From positions 11,656-75,655 of the forward strand of contig JAKAZQ010000006.1 of the NCBI GenBank assembly GCA_021815805.1: a stretch of 64,000 nucleotides of DNA. The letters are read 5' to 3'. How positions within the stretch are numbered: the stretch's first letter is position 1; each line of letters begins with the position of its first letter. Positions 32,430-42,500 of the stretch are shown in pieces. The notes beneath the pieces are model-generated. The model had not been told where the DNA came from and did no database searches. It worked only from the letters and a program-made list of their open reading frames with translations. Source of the DNA: Pseudomonadota bacterium. GTDB taxonomy: Bacteria > Pseudomonadota > Gammaproteobacteria > Burkholderiales > Burkholderiaceae_C. The translations under genes and the position numbers were made by a program.

Positions 32430-35024
32430 ATGAACCAGCACTACCGCAAACCCCTGCCCGGCACCGGGCTGGACTACTTCGACGCCCGCGCGGCCGTCGA
32501 GGCGATCCGCCCCGGGCGCTGGGACACGCTGTCGTACACCGCGCGCGTGCACGCCGAGAACCTGGTGCGGCGCTGCGACCCGCAACTGCTCGCGGCCTGC
32601 CTCGAGCAGATCGCCGACGGGCGGCGCGACCGCGACTTCCCGTGGTACCCGGCGCGCGTGGTGTGCCACGACATCCTGGGGCAGACCGCGCTGGTCGACC
32701 TGGCCGGACTGCGCGACGCCATCGCGGCGCGCGGCGGCGACCCGGCGAAGGTCAACCCGGTGGTGCCGGTGCAGTTGATCGTCGACCATTCGCTGGCCGT
32801 CGAGTGCGGCGGCTACGATCCGGACGCCTTCGCGAAAAACCGCGCCATCGAGGACCGCCGCAACGAGGATCGGTTCCATTTCATCGAATGGTGTCGCAAG
32901 GCGTTCCGCAATGTCGACGTGATCCCGCCGGGCAACGGCATCATGCACCAGATCAACCTGGAGCGCATGTCCCCGGTGATTCATGCCGATGCCGGCGTGG
33001 CCTACCCCGACACCCTGGTGGGCACCGACAGCCACACCCCGCATGTGGATGCGCTGGGCGTGATCGCGGTCGGCGTGGGCGGGCTGGAAGCCGAGAACGT
33101 GATGCTCGGCCGCGCCTCCTGGATGCGCCTGCCCGAGATCGTCGGAGTCGAGCTGTCCGGGCGCCCGCAACCCGGGATCACGGCCACCGACATCGTGCTG
33201 GCGCTGACCGAATTCCTGCGCAAGGCGAAGGTGGTCGGCGCCTACCTGGAATTCCGCGGCAGCGGCGCCGCGGCGCTCACGCTCGGCGACCGCGCGACCA
33301 TCTCCAACATGGCCCCCGAGTACGGCGCCACCGCGGCGATGTTCGCCATCGACGAGCAGACCCTGGCCTACCTGCGCCTGACCGGGCGCAGCAGCGAGCA
33401 GGTGGCGCTGGTCGAGGCCTATGCGAAGGCGGCCGGGCTGTGGGCCGACGCGCTGGTCGGCGCGCAGTACGAGCGCACCCTGCAGTTCGACCTGTCCGGC
33501 GTGGTGCGCAACATGGCGGGTCCGTCGAACCCGCATGCCCGCGTGGCCACGCGCGAGCTGGCGGCGCGCGGCATCGCACGCGCCTGGGAGCAGCTGCCGG
33601 GGCAGATGCCGGACGGCGCCGTGATCATCGCCGCCATCACCAGCTGCACCAACACCTCCAACCCGCGCAACGTGATCGCCGCCGGGCTGCTGGCGCGCAA
33701 TGCGCACCGGCTCGGCCTGCAGCGCCGGCCGTGGGTCAAGACCTCGCTGGCCCCGGGTTCCAAGGCGGTGCGCCTGTACCTCGAGGAGGCCGGGCTGCTG
33801 CAGGACCTGGAGGCGCTGGGCTTCGGCATCGTCGCCTACGCCTGCACCTCGTGCAACGGCATGTCGGGCGCGCTGGATCCGGCGATCCAGAAGGAAATCG
33901 TCGAGCGCGACCTGTACGCCACCGCGGTGCTGTCGGGCAATCGCAATTTCGACGGGCGCATCCATCCGTACGCCAAGCAGGCCTTCCTGGCCTCTCCGCC
34001 GCTGGTCGTCGCCTACGCCATCGCCGGCACCATCCGCTTCGACATCGAGCGCGACGTGCTGGGCGTGGTGGACGGGCGCGAGATCCGGCTCGCCGACATC
34101 TGGCCCGACGACGCCGAGATCGATGCGCTGGTGCGCAGCGCCGTGAAGCCCGAGTTCTTCCGCCAGGTGTACGAGCCGATGTTCGCGCTGCGCCAGCAGG
34201 ACGCGACGCCGACCGAGGCGCTGTACGCGTGGCGCGCGCAGTCCACGTACATTCGTCGACCGCCCTATTGGGAGGGCGCGCTGGCGGGAGAGCGCTCCTT
34301 GAAGGGCATGCGGCCGCTGGCGATTCTCCCCGACAACATCACCACCGACCATTTGTCGCCCTCGAACGCGATCCTTCCGGACAGCGCGGCCGGGGAATAC
34401 CTGACGCGGATGGGCCTGCCCGAGGAAGACTTCAATTCCTACGCCACCCATCGCGGCGACCACCTCACGGCGCAGCGCGCCACCTTCGCCAATCCGACGC
34501 TGAAGAACGAGATGGTGCGCAATGCCGACGGCAGCGTGCGCGCGGGCTCGCTGGCACGCGTGGAGCCGCAGGGTCAGGTCATGCGCATGTGGGAGGCCAT
34601 CGAGACCTACATGCAGCGCGGCCAGCCGCTGATCATCATCGCCGGCGCCGACTACGGCCAGGGTTCGTCGCGCGACTGGGCGGCCAAGGGCGTGCGCCTG
34701 GCCGGCGTCGAGGCGATCGCCGCCGAAGGCTTCGAGCGCATCCACCGCACCAACCTGATCGGCATGGGGGTGCTGCCGCTGCAGTTCGAGCCCGGCACCA
34801 CGCGCCACAGCCTGGGCCTGGACGGCACCGAAACCTACGATGTGAGCGGCGAACGCCGGCCCGGCGCGACCCTGCAGCTGGTGATCCACCGGCGCGACGC
34901 AAGCCGCATCGAGGTGCCCGTGCGCTGCCGGCTCGACACCGCCGAGGAGGTCTCGATCTACGAGGCCGGCGGCGTGCTGCAGCGCTTCGCGCAGGATTTT
35001 CTCGCCGACGCGAATCCCGCCTGA
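32430..35024 (+). CDS. acnD: Fe/S-dependent 2-methylcitrate dehydratase AcnD
   Basis: An 864-residue aconitase-family protein. Cluster ligands lie in SCTNTSNPRNV (about residue 407) and YACTSCNGMSG (about 470-480). The swivel domain with GADYGQGSSRDWAAKG is complete. In the prpD-less version of the pathway, AcnD dehydrates 2-methylcitrate and needs PrpF to bring the product to 2-methyl-cis-aconitate. The adjacent prpF and missing prpD support this assignment over a housekeeping aconitase. It starts 10 bases after prpC. Confidence 0.95.
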   Translation: MNQHYRKPLPGTGLDYFDARAAVEAIRPGRWDTLSYTARVHAENLVRRCDPQLLAACLEQIADGRRDRDFPWYPARVVCHDILGQTALVDLAGLRDAIAARGGDPAKVNPVVPVQLIVDHSLAVECGGYDPDAFAKNRAIEDRRNEDRFHFIEWCRKAFRNVDVIPPGNGIMHQINLERMSPVIHADAGVAYPDTLVGTDSHTPHVDALGVIAVGVGGLEAENVMLGRASWMRLPEIVGVELSGRPQPGITATDIVLALTEFLRKAKVVGAYLEFRGSGAAALTLGDRATISNMAPEYGATAAMFAIDEQTLAYLRLTGRSSEQVALVEAYAKAAGLWADALVGAQYERTLQFDLSGVVRNMAGPSNPHARVATRELAARGIARAWEQLPGQMPDGAVIIAAITSCTNTSNPRNVIAAGLLARNAHRLGLQRRPWVKTSLAPGSKAVRLYLEEAGLLQDLEALGFGIVAYACTSCNGMSGALDPAIQKEIVERDLYATAVLSGNRNFDGRIHPYAKQAFLASPPLVVAYAIAGTIRFDIERDVLGVVDGREIRLADIWPDDAEIDALVRSAVKPEFFRQVYEPMFALRQQDATPTEALYAWRAQSTYIRRPPYWEGALAGERSLKGMRPLAILPDNITTDHLSPSNAILPDSAAGEYLTRMGLPEEDFNSYATHRGDHLTAQRATFANPTLKNEMVRNADGSVRAGSLARVEPQGQVMRMWEAIETYMQRGQPLIIIAGADYGQGSSRDWAAKGVRLAGVEAIAAEGFERIHRTNLIGMGVLPLQFEPGTTRHSLGLDGTETYDVSGERRPGATLQLVIHRRDASRIEVPVRCRLDTAEEVSIYEAGGVLQRFAQDFLADANPA

Positions 35025-35042
35025 ACCACGGAGACGGCCAAT

Positions 35043-36233
35043 ATGTCCGACATCGCACAAATCCGCATTCCCGCCACGTACATGCGCGGCGGCACCAGCA
35101 AGGGCGTGTTCTTCCGCCTGCAGGACCTGCCCGAGCCGGCGCGCGTGCCGGGGCGCGCGCGCGATCGCCTGCTGCAGCGCGTGATCGGCAGCCCCGATCC
35201 CTATGCCAAGCAGATCGACGGCATGGGCGGCGCCACCTCGAGCACCAGCAAGACCGTGATCCTGTCGCCGAGCACGCGGCCCGGGCATGATGTCGACTAC
35301 CTGTTCGGGCAGGTCGCCATCGACCGCGACTTCGTCGACTGGAGCGGCAACTGCGGCAACCTGTCGGCCGCCGTCGGTCCGTTCGCCATCGCCAGCGGCC
35401 TGATCGACGCCGAGCGCGTGCCGCGCGACGGCGTGGCGGTGGTGCGCATCTGGCAGGCCAACATCGGCAAGACCATCGTCGCGCACGTGCCGATGCGCGG
35501 CGGCGCGGTGCAGGAGACCGGCGACTTCGAGCTCGACGGCGTGACCTTCCCGGCGGCCGAAGTCCCGCTCGAGTTCCTCGACCCGGCGGCCGACGACGAC
35601 GGCGCAGGCGGGGCCATGTTTCCCACCGGCAACGTCGTCGACACGCTGGACGTTCCCGGGGTCGGCAGCTTTCGCGCCACGCTGATCAACGCCGGCATCC
35701 CGACGATCTTTCTCGACGCCGCCGATCTCGGATACCGCGGCACCGAACTGCAGGATGCGATCAACTCCGACGCGGATGCGCTGGCGCGCTTCGAGACCAT
35801 CCGCGCGCACGGTGCGATCCGCATGGGCCTCATCGACAGCGTGGAGCAGGCGGCGTCGCGCCAGCACACGCCCAAGGTGGCCTTCGTCGCGCCTCCCGCC
35901 GACTACGTCGCCTCCAGCGGCAAGACGGTGGCCGCCGCGGACGTGGATCTGCTGGTGCGCGCCATGTCGATGGGCAAGCTGCACCATGCGATGATGGGCA
36001 CGGCGGCCGTCGCCATCGGCACCGCGGCGGCGATCCCCGGCACCCTGGTGAACCTCGCGGCGGGCGGCGGCGAGCGCTCCACGGTGCGCTTCGGGCATCC
36101 GTCGGGCACGCTGCGCGTGGGCGCCGAGGCCGCGCTGCAGGACGGCCAGTGGAAGGTCACCAAGGCCTTGATGAGCCGCAGCGCGCGCGTGCTCATGGAG
36201 GGCTGGGTACGGGTTCCCGGCGACGCCTTCTGA
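35043..36233 (+). CDS. prpF: 2-methylaconitate isomerase PrpF
   Basis: A 396-residue PrpF protein with the diaminopimelate-epimerase-like fold. The conserved N-terminus (RIPATYMRGGTSKGVFF, about 7-23) and GNCGNLSAAVGPFAI (about 103-117) are typical. It isomerises 2-methyl-trans-aconitate to the cis form for hydration by an aconitase. It closes the prp operon and is followed by a strong hairpin. No prpE (propionyl-CoA synthetase) lies in the window. Confidence 0.95.
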   Translation: MSDIAQIRIPATYMRGGTSKGVFFRLQDLPEPARVPGRARDRLLQRVIGSPDPYAKQIDGMGGATSSTSKTVILSPSTRPGHDVDYLFGQVAIDRDFVDWSGNCGNLSAAVGPFAIASGLIDAERVPRDGVAVVRIWQANIGKTIVAHVPMRGGAVQETGDFELDGVTFPAAEVPLEFLDPAADDDGAGGAMFPTGNVVDTLDVPGVGSFRATLINAGIPTIFLDAADLGYRGTELQDAINSDADALARFETIRAHGAIRMGLIDSVEQAASRQHTPKVAFVAPPADYVASSGKTVAAADVDLLVRAMSMGKLHHAMMGTAAVAIGTAAAIPGTLVNLAAGGGERSTVRFGHPSGTLRVGAEAALQDGQWKVTKALMSRSARVLMEGWVRVPGDAF

Positions 36234-36254
36234 ATCGCGGCGTCCCGCGCCCTG

Positions 36255-36280
36255 ACCGGCCGCCGCGGGCGGCCGGTTTC
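36255..36280. terminator. terminator between prpF and the VOC gene
   Basis: A perfect 10-bp stem (ACCGGCCGCC and its complement) with a 3-base loop, followed by TTC. It lies 22 bases after prpF. The convergent gene stops at 36279, so it may act on both transcripts. Confidence 0.75.
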
Positions 36281-36701
36281 ATGTTGCGAACAGCGCACCG
36301 AGATCGGCGAAGCCCTTGATCTCCAGCGCATTGCCGGAGGGGTCGAGCACGAACAGCGTGCCCTGCTCGCCCACTTCGCCGGCGAAGCGGATCTGCGGAG
36401 GCATCTCGAAGTGCACGCCGGCGGCGCGCAGCCGCTCGGCCAGCGCGCGCCACTGCGGCATCGGCAGCACGACTCCGAAATGCGGAATCGGCACGTCGTG
36501 CCGGTCCACCGAACCGGTGGCGCGCGGGGCCGGCGCCGCGTCGCTCAGGTGGGCGACGATCTGGTGTCCAAAAAAGTCGAAGTCCACCCAGTGCTCGCAG
36601 CTGCGACCCTCGGCGCAGCCGAGCACGCCGCCGTAGAAGGCGCGCGCCTGCGCCAGGTCATGGACGGGAAAGGCCAGGTGGAAGGGCTGCAGTTCGGGCA
36701 T
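36279..36701 (-). CDS. VOC/glyoxalase superfamily protein
   Basis: A 140-residue protein with the two beta-alpha-beta-beta-beta modules of the vicinal oxygen chelate fold. Metal-ligand candidates are His8 (FHLAF), His74 in PIPHFGVVL, and Glu near the C-terminus in NALEIKGF. The pattern [23 protein letters not shown] is typical of dioxygenase-like or glyoxalase-like members. No specific substrate is indicated. A gene for a thioesterase lies 66 bases upstream on the same strand. Confidence 0.85.
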   Translation of the reverse strand: MPELQPFHLAFPVHDLAQARAFYGGVLGCAEGRSCEHWVDFDFFGHQIVAHLSDAAPAPRATGSVDRHDVPIPHFGVVLPMPQWRALAERLRAAGVHFEMPPQIRFAGEVGEQGTLFVLDPSGNALEIKGFADLGALFAT

Positions 36702-36766
36702 GGGAGCAAACCTCGGAGATCGGGTACGCAGCCAGGCGAGCGTGCCGGTGCCGCGACAAGCCGGAG

Positions 36767-37216
36767 TCAGGGCGCGGGGTCGACGAGCAGCGCCTGCAGC
36801 GCGACGCGCACGGACTGCGGCATCGGTGTCGGACGGGAGTCGCTGCGCGTCACGAACACATGCACCATGCGCGCCAGCGCGCACGGCGCGTCGGCGCGCG
36901 CCGCTTGCGGGTCGAACAGGCCGAGCCGGTAGCTGACCGAACTGCGCCCCAGGCGCTCGACGGCCAGTCCGACCTCGAGTTGCCCCGGGTAGGCCACCGG
37001 GGCCAGGTAGTCGCATTCCGAGCGCACGATGAAGGCCACCGTGTCGCCGTGCTGGATGTCCAGGCCGCCATGCCGGATCAGGTAGGCGTTGATCACGCTG
37101 TCGAAATAGGCGTAATAGACGGCGTTGTTCACGTGGCCGTACAGGTCGTTGTCGCCCCAGCGCGTGTCGATGCGGGCGCGGTGGGCGAAGGCGGGAACGG
37201 GCTCGGTCTGGGGCAT
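36767..37216 (-). CDS. 4-hydroxybenzoyl-CoA-type (hot-dog) acyl-CoA thioesterase
   Basis: A 149-residue hot-dog-fold thioesterase. The signature [22 protein letters not shown] (about residues 18-39) contains the catalytic Asp of the 4-hydroxybenzoyl-CoA thioesterase/YbgC group. It hydrolyses acyl- or aroyl-CoA esters in the cytosol. The nearby shortened alcohol dehydrogenase starts upstream on the same strand with a 20-base gap, so the two are likely cotranscribed. Its substrate cannot be told from sequence. Confidence 0.88.
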   Translation of the reverse strand: MPQTEPVPAFAHRARIDTRWGDNDLYGHVNNAVYYAYFDSVINAYLIRHGGLDIQHGDTVAFIVRSECDYLAPVAYPGQLEVGLAVERLGRSSVSYRLGLFDPQAARADAPCALARMVHVFVTRSDSRPTPMPQSVRVALQALLVDPAP

Positions 37217-37236
37217 GCGGCGGCGGTGTGTGCGGG

Positions 37237-38151
37237 TCAGAAGGCGGCGCGATACACGCCCAGTGCATCGGCCTCGGTAAGGGTACAGGGATTGTTGCGC
37301 AGCAGGCGCTGCTGCGCCATGGCCTCGCGCGCCAGCAGCGCCAGCCCCGACTGCGCGATCCCGCAGTCGCGCAGCCGCGTCGGCAGCCCGCTGCGCCGGC
37401 ACAGCGCGGCGAGATGGTCGATCAGCGCGTGCGCGCGCGACGGCGTGTCCCCGCCGGCCTGCGGCAGCAGCACCTGCGCGAGCTCGGCGTAGCGCGGCGC
37501 CGCGGCCGGCAGGTTGAAGCGCAGCACGTGCGGCAGCACCAGCGCGTTGCTCAGGCCGTGCGCCAGGCGGTGACGCAGGCCCAGCGGATAGCCCAGTGCG
37601 TGCACGGCGGCCAGCAGCGCGCGGTTGACGATGCCCGAGCGCGTCGTCTCGCCGGTGGTGAGCACGGCCACGCGGCTGACCTCGGAGCCGCTGCCGGCGG
37701 TGGTCGGAACCTGCAGCAACGGCAGGCGCCGCGGCTCCAGGCTGTCGACGCCGTACAGCTGCGACAGCTGCAGGCTCTGGCGCGGATGCGCCATGCAGGC
37801 GGTGATCTTGGCCGCGTCCAGGCACGCGCTGCCGCCGAGGCCGACGACCGCGGCCACGCCGTCGTCGCGCGCCCGCCGGCATGCGCGCAGCACGAGGTGA
37901 TCCGGCGCATCGGCGCAGATCTGGTCGAACACGCGAATCGCGAAGCCGGCGTCCTGCAGCGACTGCAGCGCCGGCTCGAGCAGCCCGCCGGCGCAGACCG
38001 CGGGGTCGGTGACCAGCAGCACGGGGGCGCGGCCGGGCGCGCCGGCGAAACGCGCCGTCAGCGCCCCGAGGCGGCGCAGGCAGCCGGCTCCGGCCTCGAC
38101 ATGCCCCACGCTGCGGAAGATGTAACCGGTGGCGGGCGCGGCTTGCTGCAC
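37237..38151 (-). CDS. iron-containing alcohol dehydrogenase, internally shortened
   Basis: A 304-residue member of the Fe-ADH family, usually about 380. The N-terminal NAD domain is intact ([12 protein letters not shown] and [14 protein letters not shown]). Right after [11 protein letters not shown] the sequence jumps to [16 protein letters not shown], skipping about 70-80 residues of the normal protein. The missing part includes the TAATGxDALTHAIE segment with the Asp and first His metal ligands. The later ligands remain (His184 in VHALGYPLG and His198 in AHGLSNA). The frame stays open throughout, so this is an in-frame deletion. Activity is doubtful. GTG at 38151 is preceded by AGGAG; a longer GTG start at 38196 is possible. 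Confidence 0.8.
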   Translation of the reverse strand: MQQAAPATGYIFRSVGHVEAGAGCLRRLGALTARFAGAPGRAPVLLVTDPAVCAGGLLEPALQSLQDAGFAIRVFDQICADAPDHLVLRACRRARDDGVAAVVGLGGSACLDAAKITACMAHPRQSLQLSQLYGVDSLEPRRLPLLQVPTTAGSGSEVSRVAVLTTGETTRSGIVNRALLAAVHALGYPLGLRHRLAHGLSNALVLPHVLRFNLPAAAPRYAELAQVLLPQAGGDTPSRAHALIDHLAALCRRSGLPTRLRDCGIAQSGLALLAREAMAQQRLLRNNPCTLTEADALGVYRAAF

Positions 38152-38471
38152 GATGGCGTCTCCTGGGCGTGTGCTGGCGGCGGCGCCTGCGTGCACGCGC
38201 GCCGTCGGCCTGTCCCGGGAGCCATGCTACCCAGGGTCGCCGGGAGCGCCCAGCGGCTCGACAAAGATCCCTGGTTTGATCGGCTGCAACGTTTCTTTTC
38301 GTGTTGATTGCTACGCTTCGTGACATCAGAAGCGCAACTTCTGCAGGCCTCGACGCAATTTGCTGATCACCACTTCCAGCAAAGCGGTTGATGCCCGATG
38401 CCGCCGCGTTCGCCCGCGCATCGAGCATGCAACGGGGCTGCGCGCACACCTCGCACCAAGGAACCACGACC
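38152..38471. promoter_or_regulatory. divergent region, Fe-ADH / RND efflux operon
   Basis: 320 bases between divergent transcripts. Bases 38270-38400 are AT-richer and hold two inverted repeats: CAGAAG-CGCAA-CTTCTG near 38330-38345, and TTTGCTG (38359-38365) with CAGCAAA (38377-38383), 11 bases apart. The latter lies about 90 bases before the efflux adaptor start and could bind a metal-responsive regulator. No regulator gene is adjacent. Confidence 0.45.
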
Positions 38472-39575
38472 ATGCCGCCCGAACACGCCCACCGTCGCAT
38501 GGCGCGTGGCGCCGCCGCGCGCCGCCCGTTGCTGGCCTGCCTGCTGCTCGGCTGCAGCCTGCTCGCGGGCATCGCGCCGGCCGCTGCGCAAACCCTGATC
38601 AAGGTGGACGCCGCGCAGCGCGTCGCCCTCGGCGTGCGCCTGGCCCCCGTGCGCCGCGCCGCCGACGCCGCCCTCGACCTGCCGGCGCGCGTGGTCGTGC
38701 CGGTGAACGCGCAGGCGCTGGTGGCGGCGCCGGTGGCCGGGAGAATCGAACGCGTCGAGGTCGGCGCCGGCGAACCGGTGCGTCGCGGCGAGGAACTGGC
38801 GCGCATGCGCAGCGTCGACGTGGCGCGCCTGCAGCGCGAGCGCGACGACGCGCGCGTGCAGTTGCAGCTGGCGCGGCAGCAGGCGCAGCGCGACCGGCAA
38901 TTGCTGGCCGAGGGCGTGATCGCCGCGGCGCGCGCGCAGGCCTCGGCCACGCAACAGCGCCAGGCCGCGTCGCTGCTGCGCGAACGCGAATTGGCCTTGC
39001 GCATGCACGGCGCCGCGCCCGGCGCCGACGGCAGCGTGCGCCTGCTCGCGCCGATCGACGGCGTCGTCGCCGAGGCGCGCGCCGTGCCCGGTGAACGCGT
39101 GGATGCCATGGCGCCCCTGTTCCGCCTGGTCGTCGCCGACGCGCTGGCGCTGGAAATCGATGCCACCGCGGCGCAGGCCGCGGCCTTGCGCGCGGGCGCC
39201 GCGGTCGACGTGCCCGCGGCCGGCGCGCGTGGGGTGCTGCTGGCCATGACACCCGGCCTGTCGGCGGGGCAGAGCGTGGTGCTGCGGGCGCGCCTGCAGG
39301 CCACGGGCTCGCTGCGCGCCGGCGCGCTGGTGCGGGTGCGCGTGCACCTGCCGGCGCAGGCCGGACTGTTCGTCGTGCCGCCCGCCGCGCTGACCCGCAT
39401 GGGCGGCCATGACGCGGTGCTGGTGGCCGATCCCGAGGGCTTTCGCGTGCTGCAACTGCGCGTGGTGGCACGGCTGCCCGACGCCGTGGTGGTGGACGGC
39501 GCACTGCGCGAGGGCCAGCAGGTCGCGGCCAGCGGCGTGGTCGCGCTCAAGGCGGCGGCGGGTGCGCAGCCATGA
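38472..39575 (+). CDS. RND efflux periplasmic adaptor (CzcB/CusB-like)
   Basis: A 367-residue membrane fusion protein. A long basic N-terminus leads to a signal peptide ending near residue 39 (AAAQ). The lipoyl-like half (VAAPVAGRIERVEVGAGEPVRRGEEL, about 81-106), a coiled-coil hairpin (about 110-170) and beta-barrel domains follow. It links the inner-membrane pump to the outer-membrane channel. The stop codon overlaps the pump start (ATGA). No His- or Met-rich N-terminal metal site is visible. Confidence 0.9.
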   Translation: MPPEHAHRRMARGAAARRPLLACLLLGCSLLAGIAPAAAQTLIKVDAAQRVALGVRLAPVRRAADAALDLPARVVVPVNAQALVAAPVAGRIERVEVGAGEPVRRGEELARMRSVDVARLQRERDDARVQLQLARQQAQRDRQLLAEGVIAAARAQASATQQRQAASLLRERELALRMHGAAPGADGSVRLLAPIDGVVAEARAVPGERVDAMAPLFRLVVADALALEIDATAAQAAALRAGAAVDVPAAGARGVLLAMTPGLSAGQSVVLRARLQATGSLRAGALVRVRVHLPAQAGLFVVPPAALTRMGGHDAVLVADPEGFRVLQLRVVARLPDAVVVDGALREGQQVAASGVVALKAAAGAQP

Positions 39576-42500
39576 TCCTGCACGATCTCACCCACGCCGC
39601 GCTGCGCCAGCGCCTGGTCACGCTGGGCGCGACGCTGGCGCTGGCCGCCGCCGGCCTGTTCGCCTGGCGCACGCTGCCCATCGACGCCTTCCCCGATGTC
39701 TCGTCGCCGCAGGTCAAGGTGATCATGAAGGCGCCCGGCATGACCCCCGAGGAGGTGGAGACGCGCATCGTGCTGCCGATCGAGCAGGAAGTGCTCGGCA
39801 TCGCGCGCAAGCGCATCGTGCGCTCGGTGTCCAAGTACGGCATCGCCGACATCACCGTGGACTTCGCCGAGGGCACCGACGTGTACTGGGCGCGCCAGCA
39901 GGTCTCGGAAGCGCTGGCCAACGTGCGTGGCGATCTTCCGCCATCGGTGCAGGGCGGCCTGGCGCCGATCACCACGCCGCTGTCGGATCTGTTCATGTTC
40001 ACCATCGAGGGTCCGGCCAGCCTGCTGCAAAAGCGCAGCACCCTGCAATGGCAGATCCGCCCCGCGCTGCGCACCGTGCCCGGCGTGGCCGACGTGAACA
40101 TGCTGGGCGGCGATGTGCGCGTGTTCGAGGTGCTGCCCGACCCGGCACGCCTGGCGGCCCACGAAGTCAGCCTGCAGCAGTTGCGCGACGCGCTGTTGCG
40201 CAACAACAGCAACGACGGCGCCGGACGCCTCGACGAAGGCGAGGAGACGCGCATCGTGCGCGTGCAGGGAGCCTACCGCGATGCCGCGGACATCCGCGCC
40301 ACGGTGCTTGCGCAACACGGCGCACGCACGGTGCGGGTCGGCGACGTCGCCGAGGTGCGCACCGCCAGCAGCACGCGCTACGGCATCGTCACCGAGGACG
40401 GCCGCGGCGAGGCCGTCGAAGGCATCGTGCTGGGGCTGCGCGGCGCGAACGCGTCGCAGGTCATCGAGGGCGTCAAGCAGCGCCTGGCGGAGATCGAACC
40501 GCGCCTGCCGAAGGACATGAAGCTGCGCGTGTTCTACGACCGCAGCCAGCTGGTGCAGCGCGCCGTGGGCACCGTCATGCGCGCGCTCATGGAGGCGGTG
40601 GTGCTGGTGGTGATCATGCTGCTGGCCTATCTCGGCAACTGGCGCGCGGCGCTGGTCGTGGCGCTGACCCTGCCGCTGTCGGCGCTCGCCACCTTTTTGC
40701 TCATGCGCCTGGCCGGCTTGTCGGCCAACCTGATGAGCCTGGGCGGGCTGGCCATCGCGCTGGGCATGCTGGTCGACGCCGCGGTGGTGGTGGTCGAGAA
40801 CCTGGTCAACCACATGAGCCACGACCCCGAGCGCGCCAGCCGCGGCGGCCCCGGCGCGGCGACCACCGACCGTCTGGCGCGCGTGCTGCGAGGAGTCACC
40901 GAGGTCGCCGGCCCGGTGCTCTCCGGCGTGGCGATCATCGCCATCGTGTTCCTGCCCCTGCTGTCGCTGCAGGGCCTGGAAGGCAAGCTGTTCCGCCCGG
41001 TGGCGCTGACCATCGTGTTCGCGCTGGGCGCCTCGCTGCTGATCGCGCTGACCACCGTGCCGGTGCTGGCGTCGATGATGCTGCGCGAGGTCGCCCACCG
41101 CGACCCCTGGCTGGTGCGCGTGCTGTCGGCCGGCTACCGGCGCGTGCTCGACTGGAGTTTCGCGCACATGCGCACGGTGGTGGCGCTGGCGCTGGCCTCG
41201 CTGCTCGCCGCCGGCTTCGCGTACACGCGCGTCGGCAAGACCTTCATGCCCACGCTGGATGAGGGGGACATCATCCTGCAATTGCAGAAGCTGCCGTCGG
41301 TCAGCCTCGGCGCCACCGCCGCGCTCGACCTGCGGGTGCAGCGCGCGCTGCTGCACGACGTGCCGGAGATCCGTGCCATCGTGGCGCGCAGCGGCTCCGA
41401 CGATCTCGGGCTCGATCCCATGGGCCTGAACGAGACGGATACCTTCCTCGTGCTCAAGCCGGCTGCCGAGTGGCGCGGCAGCAAGGCCCAGGTGATCGAG
41501 GCCATGCGCAAGGTGCTGCGGCGCTTTCCCGGACTGGACTACACCTTCACCCAGCCCATCGAGATGCGCGTGTCGGAAATGCTCACCGGCGCGCGCGGCG
41601 ACCTGGTGGTGAAGATCTTCGGCCCCGACCTGCGCCAGCTCGGGGTGCTGGCGCAGCAGGTGGCGCAGGTGCTGCGCGGCCTGCGCGGGGCGCGCGAGGT
41701 GCTGGCGGCGCGCACCGAGGGCGTGCAATACCTCACCGTGGAAGTCGACCGCCTGGCCGCCGGGCGCGCCGGCTTCGACGTCGAGACCTTGCAGCGCGAC
41801 CTGCGCGCACTGGTCGAGGGCCAGCAGCTCGGCGTGGTGCTCGAAGGCGTGCGTCGCACCCCGCTGCTGCTGCGCGGCGACGCCGAGCTGCGCAACAACC
41901 CGCAGGCCTTCGCCGACCTGCGCATCACCGGGCCCGACGGGCGCAACTGGCCGTTGTCCTACCTTGCCCGCCTGGTGCCCACCCAGGGTCCGGTACTCGT
42001 CGCGCACGAGGACGGCAGCCGCTTCGCCTCGGTACAGGCGAACGTCGGCGGGCGCGACCTCGTCGGCTTTGTCGACGAGGCGAAACGCGCCGTCGCTGCC
42101 AGGGTGCCCCTGCCCGAGGGCGTGCGCCTGCAGTGGGGCGGGCAGTTCGAGAACCAGCAGCGCGCTGCGGCGCGCCTCGGCCTCGTCGTGCCGCTGGCGC
42201 TGGCGCTGATCTTCGTGCTGCTGCTGACCACCTTCGGCTCACTGCGCCAGTCGGTCCTGGTGTTCGCCAACATCCCGTTCGCGCTGGTCGGCGGCATTCT
42301 CGCGCTGTGGGCCAGCGGCGAGTACCTGTCGGTGCCGGCATCGGTGGGCTTCATCGCGCTGCTCGGCATCGCGGTGCTCAACGGGGTCGTGCTGGTGAGC
42401 CATTTCAACGAACTGCTGCAGCGCGGCATGCCGCTGGCCCAGGCCGTGCACGACGGCGCGATGCGACGCCTGCGCCCGGTCATGATGACCGCCAGCATCA

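Noticed and set aside
32430-35024. Considered as housekeeping aconitase AcnA
   Set aside because: Position between prpC and prpF and the absence of prpD favour AcnD.
32349-36098. 1249-codon open frame antisense to acnD and prpF
   Set aside because: Both sense genes have full family signatures; the antisense peptide is His/Gly/Ala/Arg-rich shadow sequence.
36767-42007. Very long open frame (about 1746 codons) on the minus strand across the efflux operon
   Set aside because: It lies antisense to well-supported RND genes and runs through several genes. Long stop-free antisense frames are expected at about 70% GC, and the peptide is low-complexity with no family match.
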